Source: Ascochyta rabiei
Taxonomy: Eukaryota; Ascomycota; Dothideomycetes; Pleosporales; Didymellaceae
NCBI RefSeq assembly: GCF_004011695.2
Contig: NC_082421.1
Coordinates: forward strand, 558,001 to 622,000
Reading direction: 5' to 3'
DNA: 64,000 nt
Translations under genes and position numbers: made by a program
Shown here: positions 11,701 through 21,460 of the stretch, one piece after another
Numbering within the stretch: position 1 is the first letter of the stretch
Layout: the number at the start of each line of letters is the position of its first letter
The notes under the pieces: model-generated
Told to the model about the DNA's origin: nothing
Databases searched by the model: none
Seen by the model: the letters and a program-made list of their open reading frames with translations, nothing else

Positions 11701-12607
11701 CGATCGTAGTTCGCAAGGTCGACTGAAGAGGGTCTTGTTGGTCCTTGGGCTTAGGAAGGTACCAGACCTCAACGCTTGCTCCGTCGTCGTCGTTCACCTC
11801 AACTGTATGCTCGAAACCCAGGCGCTTCAATATTGGGTCACAGTCTCTCCAGAAGGTCTTTGCAAACTTCCTGTTCAGCAGAGGGACGCGCGATTTGCCT
11901 GGCGCTGGATTGAGCGAGTCCCGCAGGAACGTATCGAGATAATCGGGCGCATCGACACTGCGAGCCATGGTCTCACCCTCACGCGCGTCCACCAATTCCC
12001 TCGACTTCTCAAATCTTCTTCTTAGCTGTGCTTTGTTCATCATCAACTCCTGGTCGTGTTCCGTAAAGCGCGGAGGCTTCAGGTCTATGCGGACTGTGGT
12101 TGGGCACGCGTCCGCCGTGCAACGGAAGGAGAAAGACTTTGGAGCCTGCTGGCCACCGATACCATTGCTCTGTGTGCCATCGTCCCCTTCGTATACGAAG
12201 TGGTGCAGTGGGAAATCCCAGTTCTGCTTCCCACATACCCCCTCCAAGTAACCCTTTCCCTTGAACTCTACAATGACGTCGATGTGGTAACGGCATTGTG
12301 GGCAGTACGATGCGACCTTGTATATCGTATTGTGTCTCGGCCTCTCGCCAGGCGGTGGTAGCAGGCACTGCTCATCCTTTCTTACAAGCGCGTGTCTGCA
12401 GTTTCCACGGGGCACCGCGGGGATCCCGTCTCTGCTGGGGTTGTGCTCGGGCGGGGCGCTGGTCAGGAGATTGCGACCAGCCCGATCCTCACGACGTGGA
12501 TCATATGTGAGAAGGTCCTGTAGCAGCCGTGGCGCTGTTTTGCCTACAGTGGCGGCCGTGGTTAGCAGCAGTTGCCGTGAGCGTGGGAGTACCGTACCAG
12601 GCGCCAT
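8749..12607 (-). CDS. UBP2: Ubiquitin carboxyl-terminal hydrolase, Ubp2-like
   Basis: Cysteine protease that removes ubiquitin; yeast Ubp2 trims K63-linked chains and works with Rsp5. I model 1,234 aa in four exons: 12607-11569, 11518-11464 (55 nt), 11414-10931 and 10875-8749. All joins keep frame, but the GTGTGT donor after the 55-nt exon is weak. The ATG at 12607 is used because in-frame sequence upstream offers only GTG. The N-terminal part has the Ubp2-like KTAPRLLQDLLTYDPR stretch and a region with CxxC pairs (SYCPQCRYH). The USP core has the Cys box NNGNTCYLNS (Cys about 655) and the His box GTGSGHYLIYIKD (His about 1131). A long Pro/Gln-rich insert splits the catalytic core, as is common in this family. 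Confidence 0.88.
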
Positions 12608-13102
12608 GACTGCGACAGCTAGTAATGTGGAGCGCACAGTCGAGCGATGTCACGGAATGCAGTGGTAAAAGCTACTTATGGTAGAATGCGTACGATGCGG
12701 GCACGATGGGGCGGTGAAAAGGTTAAGTGTCAAACGGACAGCGTGTGACTGGGAGTGTCCAGACAGAGCAGGCGCATAGCAGGCGGCAAGCTTGCAGCGA
12801 ACAGTCGTGTGGTCTTTGCAGCAATCCAGGTGCAGCACAAGCACAAGGCGAGGGTGTGCAGAGGCTCAAATGGCAGCGCACCTCACAGGCTCCATGCAGC
12901 AGAACGGCAGAAACAGGCAGCTCAAGCTCCCCACTCGCCGACCGTGCAAGACGTGCATGGCGGCGACGATGCAGTGCCGACCACGCGCCCACCAACAGGG
13001 ACTAGCGGCGCCAAGGCAGGGCCCGAGGAGCCCAAGTCCAACGACATGCATATCGATGTCGAGAGCTCCCAAGACGAGATACCCACAGCCATTCCGCCCG
13101 CC
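12608..13102. promoter_or_regulatory. Divergent promoter region, UBP2 and complex I subunit
   Basis: About 495 bp between two divergent start codons. An open frame runs on the plus strand into the downstream CDS, so translation could begin up to 56 bp earlier, at the ATG at 13047. No clear TATA box. Confidence 0.4.
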
Positions 13103-13834
13103 ATGGCCGACCAACAGCTGACCTACCATCCTCGAGATGCTCTCGCGAACACGGGCAGCGCGATGCTGCAATCCACCGCCATTGGTGCCGTCATCGCTGG
13201 TGTGCAGAACACCCTGCGCAAGCAGAACGTTGGTGCCATGGGTGTCATTACCAAGTCGGGAGGCATAATTGCTCTCTTTGGTGCGCAAACACACAGATGG
13301 CAGTTATTGGAGCGTTGTGGAGCTAATTGAGTGGTAGCCGCTGCTGGAGGCGCATACCAATTCACACTCGACGCGACCGCCAACCTGCAACAAAAGGACG
13401 ACTGCTGGAACGAGGCATATGCCGGTTTTGCCGCTGGCGCCACTGTTGGCATCTACAGTGCGTGCAAATGAGCTCGTGTCGTCGACCACGTTAACAGTGA
13501 TTAGAACGCAGCCTGCCATTCATGCTCGGTGCTGGTACCGCCTTCAGCGTCGCCATGACAGCTTTCAGATACACCGCTGGTCTGCGCGGAACTGCGTCTG
13601 GCGAGCTGGACGACGAGGAGATTGAGCGAAGGGAGGCCGTGAAGAAGATGCGTCGACGTCCGTTGTCAGAGACACTCGAGCAATTGGGCGAGGGCCGTGG
13701 TAAGCATGCCACTCCCCGGCTCCTGCCCGCTTTGACTGACGTTGCTAGGTATCTACGGCCCCGGATACGAAGAGAGGAGGCGACAGAGGCTGATGGACAA
13801 GTACGGAATCGATGTAAAGGCTGCGCAGGCCTAG
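13103..13834 (+). CDS. NADH:ubiquinone oxidoreductase subunit, NDUFA11/B14.7-like (Tim17-type fold)
   Basis: Accessory membrane-arm subunit of mitochondrial complex I; the NDUFA11/21.3-kDa family resembles Tim17/22/23. I model 191 aa in four exons: 13103-13280, 13338-13461, 13512-13699 and 13749-13834. Characteristic pieces are AVIAGVQNTLRKQNVGAMGV, a Gly-rich AAAGGAYQFTLDATANL, KDDCWNEAYAGFAAGATVGIY and LPFMLGAGTAFSVAM. The third exon uses donor GTGCAA rather than the overlapping GTGCGT, because only that choice keeps frame into SALPFMLGAG. An alternative start at 13047 adds MHIDVESSQDEIPTAIPPA. Sub-family assignment is from memory of these motifs. A Tim22-like protein is the main alternative. 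Confidence 0.75.
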
Positions 13835-14740
13835 ATGCAACACGCAATTTCCTTGGAGTTCACAACAGAAGCAGACATCGAATCCCGAAAACCGAGCACT
13901 TCCGTCACCTGTACATACTACTTGTTCCCTTGAGCTTGGAAATGTCAAACGTTTATCACTTTCATATATCAGGCTACTTACAACCGCTATTGTCGCGGTC
14001 GAAGGCTTGTCCCCTCCCACTAATCTGGCATTCGCTGGACAGATCGAGTTTGTAGGACAGCCTGGGTAGGCCTGTCCAGTGGCTCGTTTAGCCTTTGAGA
14101 CCAGATTAACGGGACAAGTTCTTAGCATATCTTTGATGCACTGATTATGAGAAGTTTCCTTGCAAGATTTTCTAGCTGAGTAAGTGCAGGTGGCTGATCA
14201 CAAATGTGCACAACAAACAGTTATCGGCCGCTCAACAATCAGCCTGAATAGACTTCACGTGTACACTTCATCTGTGTACCATTCGATGATGTAACGGAAG
14301 CACGCCGAGCGATCTACGGCAATTGGCCATGCTAAAGAACATGCACGTGCACCCGTATGTCAGGAACGCGTCCCTTCCCGGTGACGCACTGCGGGGTAAG
14401 CCACCACGAGTGAGCCGTCGTCCACCTTTTACACCGACTATCGATCGGCTACTTACAAAACGGTGCGCGAGGCGTGATCTGTTTCACTGCCCTCTTGCCT
14501 GAAGCGGATCGTCTTGAGACGATTGTCATGGCGCACTGCATAATGATGTACTCGATCCTGCCTCTCAGCTTCGACGCGCTGGTCGCGAGGTACCCCACCA
14601 GCGTGGTCGACGTCCAATATAACTCGCCCGACCACGCGCTTTGCAATCTTAGATAACACAGGAACCGCTGAAGTTGTATTAACATCCACACCAACGCCAA
14701 TTCGATCTACTGTTTGTAGCCTTCATTTGAATCCACCACA
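13835..14740. other. Intergenic upstream of tubulin cofactor C
   Basis: About 900 bp. Overlapping short open frames at 14449-14700 on the minus strand look fortuitous. No gene is supported. Confidence 0.4.
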
Positions 14741-15951
14741 ATGCAGGCACCTGCGCAGACACAAACCGAGGTCGGTTCGAAAGACCGTTTCTTCAGCTAC
14801 TTTCGACATGAAGTTACAGGTTGGCAATGCCACCCAATGCAAAGTACTATCCTGACACAACACTAGCCCTCCAGGAGCAGATGGAGCGTCTGAACAGTAT
14901 AGCGACTGGTGCAGGAGAACGCAACGACGCCGTAGAGCATTGCCTAGCAGGCATAGACCGACTCTCGCACGAAGTCAAGGACGCCTCAGCCTACATTCCG
15001 GCATACGATCAGCGAACGTACAGCGAGGTACTGTATCTCAAATCGTCTCACGATACCTAGAAGCTGACGTGCTCAGGCAATCAAGGCGCTTGCCGAAAAG
15101 CTTCAAAACATTCGCCAAACCTTCAACCCGCCCAAGAAGTTCGCCTTCAAGACCCGCAAGAACGCCTCTGCCATCCCCATATCCGATGCCGCCGAGCTTG
15201 CGGCCTCACAGCGTATCCGTGCCCCAATCATCACCTCAAACACGTCGAACACGAACTCTTCATTCGCGCCGGCTCCACTCGATCGACTGTCCCCTGGTGA
15301 ACGGAAAGAGCAAGAAGTAGCCCTAAGCCTGCAAAACAGGACCGCTGTCGTGAGCGACGGCATCGATGACACAAACGGCGGCATCAGACGGCCCTCGTTT
15401 TCCTCCACAACAAGCATCAACATAAGCAACCACAGCAGCATCCACATCATCCCACCCACCTCAGCCTCCAGCGCTACCAGCTCCGGCACGCTTTCCAACC
15501 TCAACGACTGTACCATCGATCTCAGCGCTCCGACATCCGCGTCGCCCTTCTCGGCTCTCTATCTCAAGAACATCGAGAAGTCAGTCGTGGTGTGCGGCAC
15601 GGTGGCGGGCGCAACACACATCACTGATGTTCGGGACACAAAGATCTTCGCCGGGACACGGCAGTTCCGCATGCACGGCGCGAGGAATGTGGATGTGTAC
15701 TTGCACTGCGCGTCGAGACCGATTATCGAGGACTGCGAGGGCGTGCGGTTTGCGCCGTTGCCGGAGGCATATGTGAGTTTGTGGTTTTGACATGCACAAG
15801 GGAAGAGAGATGCTAATACGTGTAGATTACGGATGAGATGAGACTGGTGAAGAACCAGTGGGATCAGATCGATGACTTCAAGTGGTTGAAGGCGGAGCAG
15901 AGCCCGAACTGGAGTATACTGCCTGAGGAAGAGCGTATGGTGCCTGCATAG
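14741..15951 (+). CDS. Tubulin-folding cofactor C (TBCC domain)
   Basis: Cofactor C acts in the last step of alpha/beta-tubulin heterodimer assembly as a GAP for beta-tubulin. I model 353 aa in four exons: 14741-14819, 14867-15027, 15077-15772 and 15826-15951; every intron is GT-AG and in frame. The N-terminal third is helical (FFSYFRHEVTALQEQMERL), like the spectrin-like N-domain. A Ser/Thr/Asn-rich linker follows. The C-terminal TBCC/C-CAP beta-helix starts near LNDCTIDLSA, with SVVVCGTVAGATHITDV and the QFRMHGARNVDVYLHC stretch that carries the conserved Arg finger. It ends with QWDQIDDFKWLKAEQSPNW, typical of the family. It converges with the downstream acetyltransferase gene (135 bp between stops). 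Confidence 0.9.
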
Positions 15952-16086
15952 GAGTCGTGGCCTGGAGGAAGCAACGATTGCAGTGTATCGACTACGAAGA
16001 AGGCATTTGCATAAAGCATAGCACGGGCCCAATTAACAGATCTCAGCCACTCAACTGTATCCACAGCCGACCTACCTTCCGTCCCG

Positions 16087-16776
16087 TCAAGCTTCTCTCC
16101 ATCCACGTTTCGCCTCCCAGTCTCCCTTCACCAACCCAAACACATGCAAATCACTCGCGACTCCATTCTTCTCCACACCTCCCCTCAGCACGCCTTCTTC
16201 CAGATACCCACACTTCTCAAAGCACCGCATACTGCCCACATTACCAGCAAACACAGTTCCAAACAACCTGGTCCACCGCTTGCCTCCCGTTGCCAGCTTG
16301 GCCTCTTCAGCAGTGAAGCACCACTCGGTCAAGCCGGCCAGCACCTCTGTCGTCAACCCCTGACCCCAGAACGCCTCGCCGATCCAGAACCCGGCTTCGG
16401 CTGCGTGATCCTGCACGTCGGCGCCGGGCTTCATACCTACGCCGCCAATGGCCGCGTTGGGGGCTGAGGCGAGACAGATGCCCCAGTTGTGGATGGGCGC
16501 AGACTGGTTCATGGCTATCCACTCGTTCGCCGTGTCTAGCGTGTAGGGCGAGGGGAAGGCAAGGGACATATATTTCGTGACCTTGGGGTTGTTGGCGTGC
16601 TGCGACATGGACGGTGCATCCTGGGGGTGGAGCGGTCTGACGATTAGCCGTGGAGTAGTGAAGATGGGCTGTGGGATTGGCGAGGCGGCCGTTACTGGTG
16701 TGGGGAGTGCTAGGTCAGTTTGCGCTGCGAGATGCGCTTGCATGGCGGCTGGCTGGGCGGGTGTTGGTTGCGCCAT
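16087..16776 (-). CDS. GNAT N-acetyltransferase, RimJ/RimL-like
   Basis: Acetyl-CoA-dependent acetyltransferase of the Acetyltransf_3 type; substrate unknown. From the ATG at 16776 the protein is 229 aa. An in-frame ATG at 16872 would add 32 residues that look non-conserved. Motifs: TPRLIVRPLHPQD at the start of the domain, ANNPKVTKYM, the acetyl-CoA loop FWIGEAFWGQGLTTEVL, and NVGSMRCFEKCGYLEEGVLR near the end. The insert EAKLATGGKRWTRLFGTVF is longer than in bacterial RimJ. It is divergent from ECO1, with 387 bp between starts. Confidence 0.85.
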   Translation of the reverse strand: MAQPTPAQPAAMQAHLAAQTDLALPTPVTAASPIPQPIFTTPRLIVRPLHPQDAPSMSQHANNPKVTKYMSLAFPSPYTLDTANEWIAMNQSAPIHNWGICLASAPNAAIGGVGMKPGADVQDHAAEAGFWIGEAFWGQGLTTEVLAGLTEWCFTAEEAKLATGGKRWTRLFGTVFAGNVGSMRCFEKCGYLEEGVLRGGVEKNGVASDLHVFGLVKGDWEAKRGWREA

Positions 16777-17107
16777 GCTGTCTGGCGGGTTGTTGCTGCG
16801 GTTGAGGTAGCCAGGATGTTTGTCTGAGGATACAAAACCAAGCGGAAACATTGTATAGATAGTTGGAGTCATTCGTTCATGCACCTCGGTGTCGTGTACT
16901 TACTAGTCATGTGTCGATTCAACAGCAGCCTGGGAGTCAGCACGATGGATGCGCGCTTTAGAATCACCTTCCACATCTGCTTGGCGCGATGACTGACTCG
17001 GCTGTGGTTGGATGTTGGAGATGTGGGGGCATACATTGCGGCTAGGTAGTTCTGCTGCGTGATATCTAAGAGGTGCAATGCGGTGGGGTGTCCAGGGTTT
17101 TAGCGCG

Positions 17108-17131
17108 ACGCGTCGACCACGCGCATCGCGT
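17108..17131. promoter_or_regulatory. MluI cell-cycle box cluster upstream of ECO1
   Basis: A perfect ACGCGT lies at 17108-17113, with ACGCG at 17119-17123 and CGCGT at 17127-17131, 33-56 bp before the ECO1 ATG. ACGCGT is the binding core of MBF (Mbp1/Swi6, Res1/Cdc10), which drives G1/S genes in fungi. It could also act on the divergent GNAT gene. Functional use is inferred. Confidence 0.6.
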
Positions 17132-17163
17132 GCACAGCATCACATCTCACATTGCTATCAACA

Positions 17164-18412
17164 ATGTCTTCCACTTCTACCAAGTACACGTGCTGTATTT
17201 TCATGGTCGCGACGCAGCTAACAACGTGTTAGAAAGATTGTGAGAACGTATTCGCGACAATCGAAACGACCGCTTTACGATGAAGAGCCGCCTACTAAGC
17301 GCAGACGCGTCGAAGATGAAAGAGTCGAATCTACGACCTTGTCGAAGTCTATACCAAGATCGCCCGTAAAGCCCTCGCCACCTACACGAATAAGTTCTAC
17401 GCCTCTCAGCTCCAGTCCACAACGCTCGCTCCCCACTTTCTCGGACACGCCGACCCGATCATCCCCTCCATCGTCGCCAGCGCTGAGAAGCTCCCCTCCA
17501 CCGGACCTGAAGCGGCGACCTGTTTTCTCGTTGTTCAAGCGCAAGCTCAAACACAGCGTTTCTGCGCCAGAGGTCCTTTCGGAACAGAGTGACAATGCGC
17601 AGACTCGGCCAAACCCACCACCAGGAAAGAAGAAGCGCATGGTGCAGATGCAGCTGGACCTGGTAGGACAACACCGTAAAGCCTGCAAAACGTGTGGCAT
17701 GGAATACATACCGTCGAACGCCGAAGACGTGGCCTTGCACCGGAAGTTCCATGCAATGAACTTTGGAGGCGTCGATTGTACAAAGGTCATGGTTGCGCGC
17801 CTGCGACAGAAGCAGATATGGAGCGGGGGAGAGGCAAGTTTCATAGCTGTTGTTGGGCGTCGAGATGCTCTTGCGCTGCGCAACAAGGCTAGTGATGTGC
17901 TGAAGGTTGTCAATGCCGAGCTTGCGGCGGTGCCTATTGCAGACGAGGAGCTCTGGAGTCAGACTTTGCTGTCTCCAAGCGCAGAATCATCGACTGCAGA
18001 CGCCCCAGCACCCGAGAAGTGCGACAGGTTCAAGGCGTACCTCTACATCCAGGGTCAAAAGTGCGTAGCAGCATGTCTGGCGGAGAGGATACAGGAAGCG
18101 TATACCGTATTGGCGCAAGACAAGGTGTCACAACAACCTACACAGACTGCTGTTGAACTTCAGAGCTCGTCCATCTCTATCAGCACATCAGCAGAGACGG
18201 CGCTTCTTGGTATTTCGAGGATATGGGTCTCGGCCCAGTTCCGGAAGCAGGGGCTCGCGCGGCGGCTGCTCGACTGTACGCGGAATGATTTCATGTACGG
18301 ACTGAAGATTGAAAAGCGTCTCACTGCTTTCAGTCAGCCAACGGAGAGCGGCGGGAGGCTCGGGCGGAAGTACTTTGGTTGTGAAGCTGGATGGCATGTG
18401 TACATGGATTGA
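17164..18412 (+). CDS. ECO1: Cohesin acetyltransferase Eco1/Ctf7
   Basis: Acetylates the Smc3 head during S phase to establish sister-chromatid cohesion; nuclear. I model 399 aa: a 20-nt first exon 17164-17183 (MSSTSTK), a 49-nt intron (GTACAC, GCTAAC branch, TTAG acceptor) and exon 17233-18412. Without that first exon the main frame begins only with GTG. The N-terminus is basic and Ser/Pro-rich with KRRR. A PIP-like QMQLDL near residue 146 precedes a C2H2 finger (Cys158, Cys161, His176, His180). The C-terminal acetyltransferase part has LGISRIWVSAQFRKQGLARR and ends in CEAGWHVYMD. An MCB cluster lies immediately upstream. Confidence 0.92.
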
Positions 18413-18836
18413 GCCTGGAGGAACGAGTCGGAGCAGAGACGAGCCGTGAGCCGAATTGTACATAGACGACTGTGACGCAGTGTTTGACATGCAAATGGAA
18501 AAGCAGTCATCAGCCGCAGGATGAATCTGAGCACAAGCCTGGCCAGCCAGAGCTTGTGTTTGCCGCAAACAATACGACTCGCCAGGCACAGTGTGATGTT
18601 GAGGTGCACAAGCCAAGATGGGGGAGATGATGTGGTGGGGTGGTCTTCGCTGTCCCCTCCAGATGCGCGTCTCGCACATCGGCCAACGATCATCTTGACC
18701 GCCCGAGCATCAGCATCAGCAGCTGCAGCGCCGTCGACGTTCAACGTTCAACGTTCAGCACTGCACACGCCGCTCCTCACGAGCGCCTCTCTGTCCTCCC
18801 TGTACATAGAGCAATGCATTGTCCCTAACTAGCAGC
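18413..18836. other. Intergenic between ECO1 and the proline-rich gene
   Basis: About 420 bp holding the ECO1 3' flank and the promoter of the next plus-strand gene. The sequence before the ATG at 18837 is C/T-rich. Nothing else is visible. Confidence 0.4.
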
Positions 18837-20976
18837 ATGTCTTCTGGGAACCCCTTCCGCGCCTCCCTCGCCCTCCACCAAGCTCCCCCCTCCCCTGTGC
18901 CTCGGACTTCCTTCATCACTCCCGAGACAGGCAGGCCTGGGGCAGGCGCCCAAGAGGACGATGACGATGGTATGCCGTCGCTTTGCGTTTCACCTGTCCT
19001 GGCAGTAGAAGAGTAATGGTTACACAGTGCTTGCCCACGCCGTCTCGCCGCCGCCCAAGACAAAGAAACATGTTCGCATAGAATCCACCGCCATAGCCAT
19101 CCCACTGCAACCGGACATCCCAAGCCCAGATGACTCTCCGCGCACGTCTTTTGCTCCACAGCAAACCTCAGGCCAGTATGCAGGCCAGTATGCAGGCCCG
19201 TCTCCCCCAGCGCCCTCTGCCAGCTACTCGAACAGCTCCCCTGGCGCATACACGCGAGAGCCTGGTAGAAGCCATGCAATGGCTGCACCGGACCACCTGG
19301 CAAGCGCGAATGGCGCCTCGGGGGTGAATTTTCCAGCCCTCTCTCCGTCAATAGTCCCGGCGAACCCGTTTGCGAAGACGCTCGCCTCGATCGAGCCTCA
19401 GCAGAGAGCAGGTGGGGAGGACCGGACGTTGGCGGAAGGAGCGACCCCGGGCAACAACAGAGCTTCCCTCGACGTGGAGAGCTTCAAAAACATGCTCCTG
19501 ACAGGCAAGCCGTACCCTCAACAGACCAGCCAGACCAGCCAGACCAGCCAGACCAGACAGACCAGACAGACCAGACAGACCAGCCAGACCAGCCAGACCA
19601 GCCAGACCAGCCAGAGCTCGCAGCGTCCTGCTGCACCGAGCCCCGCAGGTGCAGCTATAGTCGAGAGTGGTAGTAGCACAGACGCATCATCCATATCCCG
19701 CCAGTCCCTACTTGAAGCTGCGCACGAGGCGCCGCCCGAGCCTCCGAGGACCTCACACGACATGGCACGCTCGGATGACGACGAGGCGCCCGGTCTTACG
19801 CCAGAGAGGACCAGGTCTAAGAGGAAGCCACCGCCTGCGCCGGCACACCGCCATGGCAAGCTCGTGTCGCCACGACTACCGCAGACCGTATCCTTTGACA
19901 GCTTTGCGGTCTCAGAAACTGCCCCTCCGCCAGTCACCAGGTCTCGAAATACGTCGGACGCGAACAAGCCGCTCCCGCCGACTCCCGTACTGTCATCACC
20001 CCTGCATATTGATACCCCAGAGAAAAGTCGAGACAACACATCACCACCAACGGAAAGGCTCGACGAGTCGTTGAGTCGGTCGAGCTCTCTACAGAAGAAG
20101 AGAGCCCCTCCTCCGGTTCCTCTGGCGCGCCGACAGAGCCAGCTACGACATTCGTCCGCGGACCATAGATCGCGGAGCAGCTCTTCTCTAACGCTGTCGT
20201 CACAGCAGTCCCTCGAAGTCCCTGGTCCTGCGGTGGTTCCCACACCTGGCGAGATTGCAAGCAATGCTACCATGACAGCCAGCCTGAAATCACCGCCGCC
20301 TCCACCTCCATCTAGGCATGGGGCACGACTGTCAGATATCGGCGCGTCAAGCGCAAACTCATCCTCGACGGAACCACTCCAACGTTCGACCTCTGTGCGG
20401 ACCACAAGCTCGTCACACGGCCCATCTTCGCGCAGGAGCACCCTAGACGGCGAGCCACCGTTGGCTGAAGCCGGCATGAACCGCACATCGTCAACGGCGT
20501 CGAAACGCAACAGTGTCCGCCTCGCATCGAGCGACAGCACAGGCAGCGTAATGCCTCCCCCACCGCCCCCGCCGCGGCGTCGCCCAGGATCCGGGCGGTC
20601 CAGTCTCGATCAGCAGCGTCCCTTGATCCCCTCCTCGTCCCCCACGGAGAGCCGGCGAACAAGTACGGAGCACCGGCACACGAGCACCGATCTGCGGCGC
20701 ACGAGCTTGGACATGAACCGACGAAGCAGTGGCGCGAGCGAGCACTCGCTGCGGCACGAATACGCGCCGGCCGAAGACAAGGCCGGGAACGAGTACGCGC
20801 TGTACTCGCCGCGGGAAGAAGCCGAGGACGGTCTTGCAGCAGGGGGGTCAGCCACGGCAGCGGCGCGGGGTGGTGCAGGCGAGGGCAGGAAGGACTCGAA
20901 CAATATTCTAGACGACATGGAGAAGTTCCAGCGTGAGATTGACGAGCTGCGCAATCGGTACAAGCAAGCGGGATAG
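18837..20976 (+). CDS. Proline/serine-rich protein of unknown function
   Basis: Predicted 693-aa, largely disordered protein in two exons, 18837-18969 and 19028-20976, with a 58-nt intron in frame. The start MSSGNPFRASLALHQ and the segment PPPKTKKHVRIESTAIAI look like conserved short motifs. Many PPPPPP runs (SPPPPPPSRHGARLS, MPPPPPPPRRRPGSGR) could bind SH3, EVH1 or profilin. Residues near 160-190 are a QTS/QTR repeat encoded by a 9-bp minisatellite. The C-terminus ILDDMEKFQREIDELRNRYK is a short predicted coiled coil and is the most structured part. It resembles cortical or actin-associated scaffolds in composition, but I do not recognise a named family. A 340-codon open frame on the opposite strand is an echo of codon bias. 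Confidence 0.75.
19522..19611 (+). repeat. Coding minisatellite, 9-bp unit (QTS/QTR)
   Basis: Ten tandem 9-bp units CAGACCAGC or CAGACCAGA encode QTS x3, QTR x3 and QTS x4 inside the proline-rich protein. The unit length keeps frame, so copy number can vary without breaking the gene. Confidence 0.95.
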
Positions 20977-21003
20977 CGTTGCGTTGGAGTGGCGTAGGGC
21001 ATG

Positions 21004-21300
21004 TTTGAGTGGTATATCTCACGCTTGACTGGAACATGTATGTTTGCATGCTATATCTCACGTTTGAGTAGGACATCTCACACTTGAATAGTAGGTATAT
21101 GTTCAAGTGGTATATTTCACATTCGAATAGTACATCTCACACTTGAATAGTAGGTATATGTTCAAGTGGATATCTCACACTCGAATAGTACATGTATGGT
21201 TGAATAGCACATCTCACACTTGAATAGTACGAATATGTTCAAGTGGTATATCTCACGCTTGACGAGTACGTCCATGTCTGAGTAGTACACAAGTACGTTT
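21004..21300. repeat. Degenerate tandem repeat with three hairpin units
   Basis: About 300 bp of alternating motifs ending in ATATCTCAC or ACATCTCACAC, joined to TTGAATAGTA and TTCAAGTGGTATA. Three 29-nt units at 21081-21109, 21140-21168 and 21217-21245 have perfect 8-nt inverted arms (CACTTGAA and TTCAAGTG) around a 13-nt loop. The array lies between the 3' ends of two convergent genes. Confidence 0.85.
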
Positions 21301-21460
21301 GACCGACGTATTCTGTGCTCGACTGGTACACTGTATGGTGGTTGACCGGTGTATTTGTACAAAAGTGAAAAAAGATCACGCCGCATTTTCGTCTGGAACA
21401 AGCAAGACTTGGGGGGTAGAGGGTAGGCATCACGAAAGATTGGATTCAAGACGAGTGTTG

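Noticed and set aside
14449..14700. Overlapping short minus-strand frames upstream of tubulin cofactor C
   Set aside because: Two frames are open over the same stretch, which points to low stop density rather than coding. No homology recognised.
19518..20540. A 340-codon minus-strand frame opposite the proline-rich gene
   Set aside because: It mirrors the repeat-rich coding strand (its end is a WLVWLV run from the QTS minisatellite). No independent start context or domain.
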